A DNA stretch of 64,000 nt from Streptomyces sp. NBC_01454 (GTDB lineage Bacteria > Actinomycetota > Actinomycetes > Streptomycetales > Streptomycetaceae), in contig NZ_CP109460.1 in the NCBI RefSeq assembly GCF_036227565.1, positions 7,068,001 through 7,132,000 on the forward strand. The letters are read 5' to 3'. This document shows, piece after piece, positions 10,008 through 18,032 of this stretch (its first letter is position 1; each line of letters starts with the position of its first letter). The notes under the pieces are model-generated. The model had not been told where the DNA came from and ran no database searches. It saw nothing but the letters and a program-made list of their open reading frames with translations. The translations under genes were made by a program, and so were the position numbers.

Positions 10008-10062
10008 GGCGTGGCGCCGGCGTGGCGCCGGCGCGGAGCCGGCGCGGAGCCGGCGCGGAGCC
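10008..10062. repeat. Five tandem 11-bp repeats
   Basis: Two copies of GGCGTGGCGCC (10008-10018, 10019-10029) are followed without a gap by three copies of GGCGCGGAGCC (10030-10040, 10041-10051, 10052-10062). The array lies in the 225-base divergent region between the glycosyltransferase and racemase genes. Each unit can pair with its neighbours, so it may form hairpins. Confidence 0.9.
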
Positions 10063-10153
10063 GGCCAGGATGTCGTCCGCCGGCCGCCCCGGGCGGTGGC
10101 TCGTCCCCGCCCGGCATGACGAGCCGGTATGACAAGACGGACGCCTGGCTGAG

Positions 10154-10159
10154 TAAGGT
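10154..10159 (+). promoter_or_regulatory. -10 element of leaderless racemase transcript
   Basis: TAAGGT ends six bases before GTG 10166, with no ribosome site between, indicating a leaderless start. Confidence 0.5.
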
Positions 10160-10165
10160 GTCCGG

Positions 10166-10993
10166 GTGAAGATCGCGCTGATGGACTCCGGGAATGGGCT
10201 GCTCGCGGCGGCCGCCACCATGCGCCGACTGCGGCCGGACGCGGATCTGGTGCTCTCCAGTGATCCCGACGGCATGCCGTGGGGGCCCCGTACGCCCGAG
10301 GACGTCACCGCACATGCGCTGGCGGTGGCCCGGGCCGCGGCCGCGCACCGGCCCGACGCCCTGATCGTCGCCTGCAACACCGCCTCGGTCCATGCCCTGC
10401 CGGCCCTCCGCGCCGCCCTCGAACCGGGCATCCCGGTCATCGGCACCGTCCCGGCGATCAAGCCCGCCGCGGCCGGCGGCGGACCGATCGCCATCTGGGC
10501 CACCCCCGCCACCACCGGCAGCCCCTACCAGCGCGATCTGATCGACCGGTTCGGACGCGACGCGGACGTCACCGGGGTGCCCTGCCCGGGGCTCGCCGAC
10601 GCGGTCCAGCAGGCCGACGAGGCCGCCATCGACGCCGCCGTGGCGGCCGCCGCCCGGCACACCCCCCGGGACCTGCGGGCCGTCGTCCTGGGCTGCACCC
10701 ACTACGAGCTGGTCGCCGAGCGCATCCGTGCCGCCCTCCAGCAGCCCGGCGCCCCGGCCCTCGTGCTGTACGGCTCCGCCGAGGCGGTCGCCGCCCAGGC
10801 GCTGCGCCGGATCGGCGCCGAGCCCGCGCCGGCGGCCGCCCCGACCGGCACCCTGAGCGTGATCCTCAGCGGCCGCCCCGACACGCTCCCGGCCACGGCG
10901 CTCGCCTACGAAGAGGGCCAACTGCTCGCCCGGTCCCCTGCGGACGACGCCGCACCGACGGCCGGCGGGGCCGCCGCCACCGCCCGCCGCTGA
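10166..10993 (+). CDS. Asp/Glu racemase family protein (glutamate racemase-like)
   Basis: The 275-residue product has both catalytic cysteines of the family, in IVACNTAS (near residue 76) and VLGCTHYELV (near 178), and the substrate-binding DSGNG at residues 7-11. This is the MurI-type fold that interconverts L- and D-glutamate for peptidoglycan. It is divergent from typical MurI, with a GTVPAIKPA segment and an Ala-rich tail, and may be a second racemase rather than the housekeeping enzyme. GTG 10166 is supported by the leaderless -10. It stands alone between a divergent glycosyltransferase and a downstream membrane protein. Confidence 0.82.
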   Translation: MKIALMDSGNGLLAAAATMRRLRPDADLVLSSDPDGMPWGPRTPEDVTAHALAVARAAAAHRPDALIVACNTASVHALPALRAALEPGIPVIGTVPAIKPAAAGGGPIAIWATPATTGSPYQRDLIDRFGRDADVTGVPCPGLADAVQQADEAAIDAAVAAAARHTPRDLRAVVLGCTHYELVAERIRAALQQPGAPALVLYGSAEAVAAQALRRIGAEPAPAAAPTGTLSVILSGRPDTLPATALAYEEGQLLARSPADDAAPTAGGAAATARR

Positions 10994-11074
10994 CGCCGGC
11001 CACGACGCCGCGCGCGCCGCGACCCGGGGCGTGAAGGACGCGTCCGACGCGCTGCCCCAGGGTGCAAAGACGCG

Positions 11075-11080
11075 TACGCT
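11075..11080 (+). promoter_or_regulatory. -10 element of leaderless membrane-protein transcript
   Basis: TACGCT ends seven bases before ATG 11088, which also selects that ATG over one 57 bases upstream. Confidence 0.5.
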
Positions 11081-11087
11081 GCGTCTC

Positions 11088-11705
11088 ATGAGGGACCACC
11101 CCCACGAGGGGGCAGCCGCCCCCGACAGCCAGGGCCCCACCGACGGCGCCGACAGCCCGGCGCGCCCCGCCGGCGGCTCCCACGCGGAGCTCCCCGAGGT
11201 CTGGCACGGCAGTGCCACCAACCGCATCCAGTGGCTGCTGGCCGCGATCGGCGCCGCCTGTCTGGCCCTGGGCATCGAACTCGCCGTCGACAGCAACTGG
11301 ACCTCGGGCCTGGCGCCCCTGGTGATGTCGGTGGTCGGCTGTGTCGCGGCCGGCCTGTTGGTGCTCTTCGGCACGCTCGCCTTCGTCCATGTCGCGGTAC
11401 GCGTCGACAAGGAGTATCTGGAGGTGCGGTGCGGGCATATAGGGGTGCCGCGCCGCCGGATCCCCCTGGAAACCGTCGTCGGCGCCGATTTCACCCCGCA
11501 GGTCACGCCCCGCCACTGGGGCGGCTGGGGCTACCGCTGGCGCCCCGAACAGGGGACGGCCGTGGTCGTCCGCCGCGGCGAGGGCGTGATCCTGCGGCTC
11601 GGCGACGGGCGGACCTTCACCATCACCGTCGATGACGCGGAGGTCGCCGTGCGGGTGATCCGCGGGCGGCTCCGCCCGCGCAAGGGGACCCCGGCGGGCG
11701 CCTGA
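11088..11705 (+). CDS. Two-helix membrane protein with PH-like cytoplasmic domain
   Basis: The product is 205 residues from ATG 11088. An acidic/Pro N-terminus is followed by two membrane helices at about 48-68 and 74-98 (IQWLLAAIGAACLALGIEL; LAPLVMSVVGCVAAGLLVLF). The rest reads like a bacterial pleckstrin-like domain: VRVDKEYLEVRCGHIGVPRRRIPLETVVGA, then a GWGYRWRPEQG turn and GRTFTITVDDAE. It resembles DUF3093-like proteins of actinobacteria, but I am not sure of the family. The leaderless promoter suggests an independent transcript. Function unknown. Confidence 0.72.
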   Translation: MRDHPHEGAAAPDSQGPTDGADSPARPAGGSHAELPEVWHGSATNRIQWLLAAIGAACLALGIELAVDSNWTSGLAPLVMSVVGCVAAGLLVLFGTLAFVHVAVRVDKEYLEVRCGHIGVPRRRIPLETVVGADFTPQVTPRHWGGWGYRWRPEQGTAVVVRRGEGVILRLGDGRTFTITVDDAEVAVRVIRGRLRPRKGTPAGA

Positions 11706-11770
11706 GCGCGGCACGGGCGGGCGGCGGCGGCCAGCGCACCGCACGCCGGGAGCCTCCGGAAGATCTCCCG

Positions 11771-11776
11771 TAGGGT
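11771..11776 (+). promoter_or_regulatory. -10 element just upstream of Nudix start
   Basis: TAGGGT ends six bases before ATG 11783. The intervening CGGAGG could also serve as a ribosome site, so the message may be leaderless or nearly so. Confidence 0.45.
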
Positions 11777-11782
11777 CGGAGG

Positions 11783-12280
11783 ATGGCAACTCCCGAATTC
11801 ATCCGTGACCTGCGGACCTCCATCGGCCGCCAGCTGCTGTGGCTGCCCGGGGTGAGCGCGGTGGTCTTCGACGACCGGGGCCGCGTCCTGCTGGGCAAGC
11901 GGGTCGACACCGGCGGCTGGTCGGTGATCGGCGGCATCCCCGAGCCCGGCGAGCAGCCGGCCGAGACCGCGGTGCGCGAGGTCTACGAGGAGACCGCGGT
12001 GCGGGTCGTCCCCGAGGACGTGGTCCTCATCGAGACCATGCCGCCCACCCACTACCCCAACGGGGACGTCTGCCAGTTCATGGACGTCACGCTGCGCTGC
12101 CGGGCGATCGGCGGCGAGGCCAGGGTCAACGACGACGAGTCGCTGGAGGTGGGCTGGTTCGCGGTCGACGCCCTGCCGGAGCTCAAGGAGTACGCGCTGA
12201 CCCGCATCAAGCGGGCGCTGGAGCCGGGGCCGACGTGGTTCCAGGGGATGGGGGAGGAGCCGGGGACTCCGCCGGCCTGA
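11783..12280 (+). CDS. Nudix hydrolase
   Basis: The 165-residue protein carries a complete Nudix box, GGIPEPGEQPAETAVREVYEE (residues about 54-74), with the metal-binding REVYEE helix intact. It is about the size of small nucleotide pyrophosphatases and has a DUF4743-like or ADP-ribose-type aromatic region (HYPNGDVCQFMDV). Substrate cannot be predicted. The next gene lies on the opposite strand after 31 bases. Confidence 0.9.
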   Translation: MATPEFIRDLRTSIGRQLLWLPGVSAVVFDDRGRVLLGKRVDTGGWSVIGGIPEPGEQPAETAVREVYEETAVRVVPEDVVLIETMPPTHYPNGDVCQFMDVTLRCRAIGGEARVNDDESLEVGWFAVDALPELKEYALTRIKRALEPGPTWFQGMGEEPGTPPA

Positions 12281-12311
12281 AGGCACCCGGTGGGCCCGGC
12301 CCGGCGCACGC

Positions 12312-12854
12312 CTACAGCTCCTCCGTCGACGGCCCCTCCATCGGGTCGGAGGGCTCATCGGGGAGGGTGGGCAGCTGCGAGCCGTCCGGTTCGCCGGGCT
12401 GCTCGGACGGGCCGGGGTCGCTGTGCCCGCTGGACGGCTCCTCCGTGTGCATCTCCCGCTTGTCCTTGCGGCAGGTCGTGATCCAGGTGCCCGTGGGGCC
12501 GCTCTCGTACTGACAGAGCCAGCCCCGTACGGCGAGGGTGCCCCGGTCGTCCTCGGCCTCGCGCGGAGCCCGCAGGAAGAACTCGGACATCACCGTGCGG
12601 GCCTCCGTGCAGCCCACCGTGCCACCGGCCGCGGCATCCGCGAAGAGCGTGACATCGCCTTCGGGACCCAGCGCGTCGGCGAGCTCGCCGCAGTCCACCG
12701 GCTGTCCCGGGACGGTCGGGGACGCCGAGCCGCGGCCCCCCGGACCGCTGCCCGTGGCGGACGACGCCGCGGTCGTCGTCTCGCCGCCGCCGTCCCCGCA
12801 GCCCGCCGCGGCAAGGGCGAGCAGCACGGTCGGCACGGTGAGGACCCTCCGCAT
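12312..12854 (-). CDS. Secreted lipoprotein of unknown function
   Basis: The 180-residue product starts at ATG 12854 behind AGGGAG. A signal peptide ends in a clear lipobox, LALAAAGC (Cys near residue 19), so the mature protein is tethered to the membrane outer face. A Thr/Ser/Gly linker follows, then a small domain with four cysteines (DCGEL, GCTEA, WLCQYE, TTCRKD) that may form two disulfides, and an acidic Pro/Ser tail. No enzymatic motif is visible. It resembles small Streptomyces lipoproteins without a named family. Confidence 0.78.
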   Translation of the reverse strand: MRRVLTVPTVLLALAAAGCGDGGGETTTAASSATGSGPGGRGSASPTVPGQPVDCGELADALGPEGDVTLFADAAAGGTVGCTEARTVMSEFFLRAPREAEDDRGTLAVRGWLCQYESGPTGTWITTCRKDKREMHTEEPSSGHSDPGPSEQPGEPDGSQLPTLPDEPSDPMEGPSTEEL

Positions 12855-13237
12855 GTCGGACTCCCTTGTGGCGGCGGTGCGCAGACGGCACGCTGCGTCG
12901 TACGACGCTAGGGGGCCGGGACGGGCCCGGCGAACCGGGACGACCGATCGGGTGACACACACAAGCGGCACGGCGCAGGGCCCGCCACCGGGCTGCCACC
13001 GGGCTGCCACCGGGCCCCGACCGGCAGACGCCCGAACGGGCCCTGGAGAGCCGGCTCGGGCTGCCGCCGCACCGGCGCTCCGCCGCTGTCGCACGGGATA
13101 CCGATGCGTAGCGCGACCCCCGGAACGGACCGTGGCCGCACGGGGGTTCCCTCCGGCAGCCGCCTCCGGGTGCGCGCCGGTGCGACCTGCGGCAGCGTGG
13201 TGGCGAAGCTTTCCCCCTCCGCACGAAGGAGTTCGAC
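12855..13237. other. Gene-free divergent region with three 11-bp tandem repeats
   Basis: This 383-base region separates the lipoprotein and csbD-like genes. It holds three tandem 11-mers, GCCACCGGGCT twice and GCCACCGGGCC once, at 12984-13016. I see no convincing open frame or named promoter in the rest; the csbD ribosome site GAAGGAG is at 13220-13229. Confidence 0.6.
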
Positions 13238-13429
13238 ATGGGTGACAAAGGTGCCATGGACAAGATGAAGGGCAAGGCCAAGCAGAAGGCCGGCAAGGTC
13301 ATGGGCGACGAGCGCATGAAGGCCGAAGGCCGCACGGACGAGGCCAAGGGCCGGGCCAAGAGCGCGATGGGCGATGCCCGCGAGAACGCCCAGGGGATGA
13401 AGGACTCCCTCAAGGGCAAGCGCTCCTGA
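13238..13429 (+). CDS. CsbD family general-stress protein
   Basis: The 63-residue, lysine-rich hydrophilic protein has the CsbD repeat pattern KGKAKQKAGKVMGDERMKAEG followed by DEAKGRAKSAMGDA. CsbD proteins are small, abundant stress proteins controlled by sigma-B-type factors in Firmicutes; in Streptomyces they are often osmotic-stress induced, which is family knowledge. ATG 13238 has a strong GAAGGAG eight bases upstream. The gene is monocistronic and ends at a long hairpin. Confidence 0.93.
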   Translation: MGDKGAMDKMKGKAKQKAGKVMGDERMKAEGRTDEAKGRAKSAMGDARENAQGMKDSLKGKRS

Positions 13430-13434
13430 CGCCC

Positions 13435-13500
13435 GGCGGGGGCGTGGCGGACCCACTGGCCCGTCTCCCGGAGCCGTCACCGGCCCGCCACGCCCCCGCC
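13435..13500 (+). terminator. 16-bp perfect stem terminator after csbD
   Basis: GGCGGGGGCGTGGCGG (13435-13450) is exactly complementary to CCGCCACGCCCCCGCC (13485-13500), with a 34-base loop. It begins six bases after the csbD stop and probably terminates that gene; it may also act on the converging reductase operon. Confidence 0.7.
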
Positions 13501-13743
13501 GTACATCAGGTATTCCAGGCCCCCGTGGACGGTACGGCCGACGACGCCCCACCTTGCGTGGCGTCCGCGGCCACCGTCCCGGGGGTCGCGTCCGTCTCCA
13601 CGGCCACAAGGTCGCGGCTCTGGGCTTCCCGCGCCGCGCCAAGAGTGTCGCTCCGTCACACGTCAACGTGGTGGCGCGGCATCTGCCCCGGAACGGCACG
13701 TGTGATGGGCACGGAGGGGGCCGTCAATGCGGTGCTCGTCTCG
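13501..13743. other. Gene-free convergent spacer
   Basis: Together with the terminator this makes a 314-base stretch between the converging csbD-like and reductase genes. I see no supported gene or repeat in it beyond the terminator. Confidence 0.5.
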
Positions 13744-14652
13744 TCAGAGGTCCAGGACAAGGCGCGGGGACAGGGCGCGGGAGACGCAGGCGTACATCCG
13801 GCCCTCCCGGGCGCCGATGTCGTCGCGGTGCTCGGGTTCGCCGTCGAGGACGGTGAGTTCACAGCTTCCGCAGACGCCTTCACGGCATCCCGACGGGAGG
13901 GGGTGCCCGGCGTGCGCCAGGGCGTCGAGCAGCGTCTCGTCGGCCGTCACCTGGACCGTACGCGCCGACCGCGCGCACATCGCCTCGAACTCCGTGTCAG
14001 GGCCGAACGTCCTGGGCGCCGGGCGGAACCGTTCCGCGCGCAGCCGTTCGGCCGGGAACGCGGCCTTTGCCGCGGCGAGCATCGAGGCGGGGCCGCAGCA
14101 GTAGACCAGCGTGCCGGGGGCCGGCCCCGCTGCCAGGGCCGCGAGGTCCGGCCTGCCCTGCTCCCGGGTGGCGACGATCCGGACCCGCTCGCCGTAGGCG
14201 TCCCGCAGTTCGTCGGCGAACGGCATGGTCGCGGCCGTGCGCCCCACGTACACGAGAGAGGCCGGGACGCCCGCCCCGGCCGCCGCGCGCAGCATCGGCA
14301 GGACGGCCGTGATGCCGATGCCGCCCGCGAGGAAGAGGTAGGCGGGCGCGGGGACGAGCGGGAAGTGGTTGCGGGGGAGGGACACCTCGAGGGTGCGGCC
14401 CCGGCGCAGGAACCGGTGGACGTATTCCGAGCCGCCCCGGCTGAGTCGTTCGTGGCGTACGGCGACGCGGTAGGACTCCCGGTCGGCCGGGTCGCCGCAC
14501 AGCGAGTACTGCCGGGTGAGCCAGTTCGGCAGCGCCAGGTCGATGTGGGCTCCGGGCTCCCAGGGCGCGAGCGGCCCTGAGGTGCCGCGCAGGAGCAGGG
14601 CGACGGTGTCTTCAGTGATCGGGTCGATGCGGTCGACGACGGTTTGCTGCAT
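13744..14652 (-). CDS. PDR/VanB family oxidoreductase (FMN, NAD(P), plant-type 2Fe-2S)
   Basis: The 302-residue protein has the phthalate dioxygenase reductase order: FMN-binding barrel (about 1-95, with RQYSLCGDP), NAD(P) domain (about 100-205, LAGGIGITAVLPML and YCCGPASML) and a C-terminal ferredoxin domain with CREGVCGSC and a final ACVSR cysteine. Such reductases pass electrons from NADH to a Rieske oxygenase, or sometimes to a P450. No oxygenase is adjacent; the neighbour is a PPOX flavoprotein, and a P450 lies 3.4 kb away. It follows the PPOX gene on the same strand by 44 bases, making an operon controlled from the TetR-bound intergenic region. Confidence 0.9.
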   Translation of the reverse strand: MQQTVVDRIDPITEDTVALLLRGTSGPLAPWEPGAHIDLALPNWLTRQYSLCGDPADRESYRVAVRHERLSRGGSEYVHRFLRRGRTLEVSLPRNHFPLVPAPAYLFLAGGIGITAVLPMLRAAAGAGVPASLVYVGRTAATMPFADELRDAYGERVRIVATREQGRPDLAALAAGPAPGTLVYCCGPASMLAAAKAAFPAERLRAERFRPAPRTFGPDTEFEAMCARSARTVQVTADETLLDALAHAGHPLPSGCREGVCGSCELTVLDGEPEHRDDIGAREGRMYACVSRALSPRLVLDL

Positions 14653-14696
14653 GGAAAGTCCTAGGGGAAGTCCCGGGGCAGGCCGGGTCGTTGCGG

Positions 14697-15326
14697 TCAG
14701 TAGAGCGTGCGGTAGGCCCCTTCGAGGGCGACGTCGATGGCGGCCGGGGAGATGTCGAGGCCGAGCTGGGACGAGACCATCTCGCCGGGCGACGGGATCT
14801 CATCGGCGAGGGCCTGGCTCGCGGGGTCCCACAGTCGGGAGCGCAGGAGCGCGCGTCCGCAGTGGAAGTACGCCTCGGCGACGTCCACGATGAGGGCGAG
14901 CTCCGGCTCGCGCGCCTCGGTCCGCATCCGGGCGAGCACGTCGGGCTCGTCGGTGGGGTAGGCGCGGCCGTTGACGCGAAGCATCTCGGGCAGCCCGGGG
15001 ATCAGGAAGACCAGCCCTATCCCGTCGTTCTCGGCGAGGTTGCGGAAGGAGTCGGCGATCTTGTTGCCGGGCCGGTCCGGGATGGCGAGCGTGTGCGCGT
15101 CCAGGACTTTCACGAACCCCGGGTAGTCGCCGCGGGGCGAGCAGTCGGCGCGGCCCGCCGCGTCCGCCGTGGCCATCGTCAGGAAGGGGGAGTGGGCGAT
15201 GAAGCGGTGGAAGTGCTCGTCCATACGGTCGAGGATCTTGGCTTTGATCATCTCCTCGGGCTCGCCGAGCCGGGCACGGACATCGGCGGGCGAGACCCGC
15301 CGGGGGCGTGTGCCGGTCTGGTTCAC
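14697..15326 (-). CDS. PPOX-class FMN flavoprotein (MSMEG_1061-like, pyridoxamine-phosphate-oxidase fold)
   Basis: I start it at GTG 15326 (209 residues) because GGAAGGAG sits just upstream; an ATG 26 codons earlier has no ribosome site and adds an Arg/Pro tail. The split-barrel core shows HSPFLTMATADAAGRADCSPRGD, IPDRPGNKIADSFRNL and GIGLVFLIPGLPEMLRVNGRA, which match the MSMEG_1061 family of flavin-dependent proteins. The reaction is unknown. It is the first gene of a two-gene operon with the VanB-type reductase, so the reductase may supply reduced flavin or electrons to a shared pathway (inference). Confidence 0.85.
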   Translation of the reverse strand: MNQTGTRPRRVSPADVRARLGEPEEMIKAKILDRMDEHFHRFIAHSPFLTMATADAAGRADCSPRGDYPGFVKVLDAHTLAIPDRPGNKIADSFRNLAENDGIGLVFLIPGLPEMLRVNGRAYPTDEPDVLARMRTEAREPELALIVDVAEAYFHCGRALLRSRLWDPASQALADEIPSPGEMVSSQLGLDISPAAIDVALEGAYRTLY

Positions 15327-15414
15327 GGGGGCTCCTTCCGGATCGGGGGGGACGGGCAGGCGACCGCGCAGGGGAGCACGACGTACCGTTCCGTCGCAGG
15401 TCATGCCACTATTG

Positions 15415-15428
15415 TGAGCAATTACTCA
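15415..15428. promoter_or_regulatory. Palindromic operator between PPOX/VanB operon and tetR
   Basis: TGAGCAATTACTCA is a 14-base near-perfect inverted repeat (TGAG.AATT.CTCA) centred in the 145-base divergent region. It is AT-rich against a very GC-rich background and is the natural candidate for binding by the adjacent TetR protein. Confidence 0.6.
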
Positions 15429-15471
15429 GGTCTCGCGCTACTCGCATTCGCAGCGCTGCCAAGGAGGTGCC

Positions 15472-16119
15472 ATGACGTCGGGACGAGGTGGACTCCAGCC
15501 ACGTAAACAGCCCCGTCAGGCTCGTGCGGAGCTCACCCGGCAGCGGATTCTCGCGGCCGCTGCTCACGTTTTCGCGGAGTACGGCTATGCCGCCGGGACC
15601 ACCAACCGGATCGCCGAGCGGGCACAGATCTCCATCGGCTCGCTGTACCAGTACTACCCGAACAAGGACGCGATCCTGGTGGAGCTGCTGACCCGGCATC
15701 TGGACGCGGGAATGGCCGCCACCGCGCGCCAACAGGACGGGGGGCCGCCCCGCCCCCTCGAAGAGGTCGTCCGTGGTTATGTGCGCCTCTCGATCGAGAA
15801 CCACCTGGACGACCCGCAGCTCCTCCGCGTCATGATCGAACAGGCGCCCCGTTCCCCGGAGTTGCTGGCGAAGACGTCCCGGTACCAGCAGGCACGGACC
15901 GCCTATGTCCGCGAGCTGATCGAGAACCATCCGCAGAGCCGGGTCGACGATGTGCATATCGCCGCGCGGCTCGTCGTCTCCACGGTCGAACTGCTGGTCC
16001 ACCAACTCGTCGCGGCGCCCGACCCTCTCGATCCCGCCCGCCTGGAGAACGAGCTGGTCGCCATGCTCACCCGGTACCTCACAGGCGGACCGCAGGGGCA
16101 GGGAACCGTAGCCCCGTAG
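15472..16119 (+). CDS. TetR/AcrR family regulator
   Basis: The 215-residue regulator starts at ATG 15472 behind AAGGAGG. The TetR helix-turn-helix spans about residues 20-66 (TRQRILAAAAHVFAEYGYAA, then SIGSLYQYYPNKDAI). The C-terminal ligand domain has the IENHLDDPQLLRVMIEQAP helix common to regulators of flavin or xenobiotic oxidoreductases. Its divergence from the PPOX/VanB operon and the shared palindrome suggest it represses that operon and itself. Confidence 0.9.
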   Translation: MTSGRGGLQPRKQPRQARAELTRQRILAAAAHVFAEYGYAAGTTNRIAERAQISIGSLYQYYPNKDAILVELLTRHLDAGMAATARQQDGGPPRPLEEVVRGYVRLSIENHLDDPQLLRVMIEQAPRSPELLAKTSRYQQARTAYVRELIENHPQSRVDDVHIAARLVVSTVELLVHQLVAAPDPLDPARLENELVAMLTRYLTGGPQGQGTVAP

Positions 16120-16420
16120 GCTGCGGCGGCTCCGTCGTGACGCGGCGGTTCGGCAGGACCTGGTCGACCTTCTTGCCTTGCGGTGCGAGGTGGGGGGCGG
16201 ATGACGCGGCTTGGTGCCATCCGGTGTCACGCGGCGCCGTCCGGCGCCATCCGGCGCCATTCCGCGCCACCAAAGGAGAAATGAGCACGCATGGTGCCGC
16301 GATGACTCAGGTCGCCACCCTCGCGTTTCACCAGCTCAGAGAGGCTTTCCTCGGGCCGGACCCGGCCGGGGATGTCGGCCGGGCTTGCACATGGTGCCAT
16401 GGTGATGCCATGATGACGTC
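16120..16420. other. Gene-poor spacer with tandem 10-mers and palindromes upstream of HicB-like gene
   Basis: This 301-base spacer holds three tandem 10-mers (GCCGTCCGGC, GCCATCCGGC, GCCATTCCGC) at 16236-16265. A ribosome-site-like AAAGGAG precedes an ATG at 16281 whose 88-codon frame runs into the next gene; I do not call it. Just before the next gene are CATGGTGCCATG at 16390-16401 and the palindrome TGACGTCA at 16414-16421, which could be an autoregulatory site for the ribbon-helix-helix protein. Confidence 0.5.
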
Positions 16421-16939
16421 ATGGACCTCACTCCGTATGTCGACACCCTCCGTCGCGAACTCGCGGTGGCCGCCGAAGCCGGCGGGGACGATGCCCGCGA
16501 GCTGGCCGAGCGGCTCACCACTCCTCTGGAGTCGGCGACCCGTCTGACCATGCTCAATGTGCTCTCCGCCGCGATGGACGAGATCACCCGCGAGCTCGCC
16601 CCGGGCTCCGTCGACGTACGGCTGCGCGGGCTGGACCCCGACTTCGTGGTGACGCTGCCGCCCGGTGACAGCGGCCCCCCGGAGGTGGCGGCCGCACCCG
16701 CCGAACCGCTCGCGGCGCCGCCCCCCACGGACGGCGACGACGGTGGTATCGCCCGCGTCAATCTGCGCCTGCCGGCCCACCTCAAGGCGCGCGCCGAGGA
16801 GGCCGCGAACCGCGAGGGCCTGTCGGTCAACGCGTGGCTGGTGCGCGCCGTCTCGGCCGCGGTCGACGGCGGCACGCGGCCACGTACGACGGAGAAGACC
16901 CACACCGTCGGACAGAACTTCACGGGCTGGGTGCGCTAG
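16421..16939 (+). CDS. HicB-like ribbon-helix-helix protein (antitoxin-type)
   Basis: The 172-residue protein has an N-terminal helical region (about 1-70), a Pro/Ala/acidic linker and a C-terminal ribbon-helix-helix domain at about 108-145: RVNLRLPAHLKARAEEA then GLSVNAWLVRAVS. This is the HicB/Arc DNA-binding fold, but no HicA toxin is adjacent. In Streptomyces such genes are recurrently paired with a DUF4097 gene, as here, so it may be a dedicated regulator of the downstream gene rather than a toxin-antitoxin component (inference). The start is ATG 16421 inside the TGACGTCA palindrome. Confidence 0.8.
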   Translation: MDLTPYVDTLRRELAVAAEAGGDDARELAERLTTPLESATRLTMLNVLSAAMDEITRELAPGSVDVRLRGLDPDFVVTLPPGDSGPPEVAAAPAEPLAAPPPTDGDDGGIARVNLRLPAHLKARAEEAANREGLSVNAWLVRAVSAAVDGGTRPRTTEKTHTVGQNFTGWVR

Positions 16940-17021
16940 CCGCGCCCGCGCCCGCCCCACTTCACCCACACCACGTCCCACCAGCGGGGACGACCGCGAG
17001 ACCCAAGAGGACGGGACAGCC

Positions 17022-17867
17022 ATGCCTACTTTCGACACTCCCGGACCGATTTCCACCACCGCCCATGTGTACGCCGGTTCCCTCCACTTCATCGCGGGCG
17101 ATCGCCCCGACACCGTCGTCGAGGTGCGGCCCCGCGACCCGCAGCGGGATGTGGACGTGCGGGCCGCCGAGCAGACCGAGGTGACGTACGCGAGTGGCGT
17201 CCTGACCGTCCGGACGCCCAAGCAGCGCTATCTGCTCGGGCGCACCGGCACCGTGGACGTGACGGTCGACCTGCCCACCGGCTCGCGCGTCGACATGACC
17301 GGCGCCTGGGCCCAGGTGCTCGGCGAGGGCCGGCTCGGCGAGGTCCGGGTGAAGACCTCCTCGGGCGATGTACGCCTGGACACGACCGGGCCGCTGCACC
17401 TCACCGCGTCGCACGGCTCGATCACCGTGGACCGCATCGAGGGCAAGGCCGAGATCACCACCAGCTCCGGCAGCCTGCGCGTCGGCCTCGTCGACGGACC
17501 CGCGGTCCTGAAGAACTCGCACGGCACCACGACCGTCGGCGCCGCGACCGGGGAGCTGCGGGTGAGCGGCGCCAACGGCGACATCGACATCGTGCGCGCC
17601 GAGGGCTCGGTCGCCGCGACCACCGCGAACGGCACCCTGCGCGTGGCCGAAGTGGTCCGCGGAACCGTCCAGTTGGAGACCTCCCACGGCGCCATCGAGG
17701 TCGGCATCCGCGCCGGCACGGCCGCCTGGCTGGACGTCAGCTCGGGTGCCGGGCAGGTGCGCAACGCGCTCGCCGCCTCCGAGACCCCGGAGAAGGCCGA
17801 GGACACCGTCGAGGTCCGCGCCCGTACCCGGTACGGCAACATCGACATCCTCCGCGCCAAGTCCTGA
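17022..17867 (+). CDS. DUF4097 family beta-strand repeat protein
   Basis: The 281-residue protein is made of repeated beta-strand units such as VKTSSGDVRLDTTGPLHLTASHG, ITTSSGSLRV and ANGDIDIVRAEGSVAATTANG, the signature of DUF4097. These fold as single-stranded beta-helices or adhesin-like sheets; their role is not known. There is no signal peptide or membrane segment. ATG 17022 lies 82 bases after the HicB-like gene and behind AAGAGGACGG, so the two form an operon. Confidence 0.88.
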   Translation: MPTFDTPGPISTTAHVYAGSLHFIAGDRPDTVVEVRPRDPQRDVDVRAAEQTEVTYASGVLTVRTPKQRYLLGRTGTVDVTVDLPTGSRVDMTGAWAQVLGEGRLGEVRVKTSSGDVRLDTTGPLHLTASHGSITVDRIEGKAEITTSSGSLRVGLVDGPAVLKNSHGTTTVGAATGELRVSGANGDIDIVRAEGSVAATTANGTLRVAEVVRGTVQLETSHGAIEVGIRAGTAAWLDVSSGAGQVRNALAASETPEKAEDTVEVRARTRYGNIDILRAKS

Positions 17868-18032
17868 GCACCCCCGCGCGTCCAGCACGGCATCCGCAAC
17901 TCACCCCAGCCTCCCGCTGCTTCAGCCTTCGAGCGGGAGGGCTCCACGAGCTCATCTGTCATGCCCACGCCACTTCGCGCCTTCGGTCGCCCGCCGCCGT
18001 CCGGTCGCCACCACCGCCACGAAAGGAAACCC

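Noticed and set aside
8288..10132. 614-codon plus-strand frame across TerD end, glycosyltransferase and spacer
   Set aside because: Arg/Pro/Gln-rich antisense sequence with no motif; the glycosyltransferase on the other strand is certain.
12984..13016. CRISPR-like short repeats
   Set aside because: Three directly adjacent 11-mers without spacers; not a CRISPR array.
16281..16547. 88-codon frame with a good ribosome site before the HicB-like gene
   Set aside because: It runs out of frame into the next gene for 127 bases, and the shared part is shadow sequence; at most it is a short leader peptide or gene relic.
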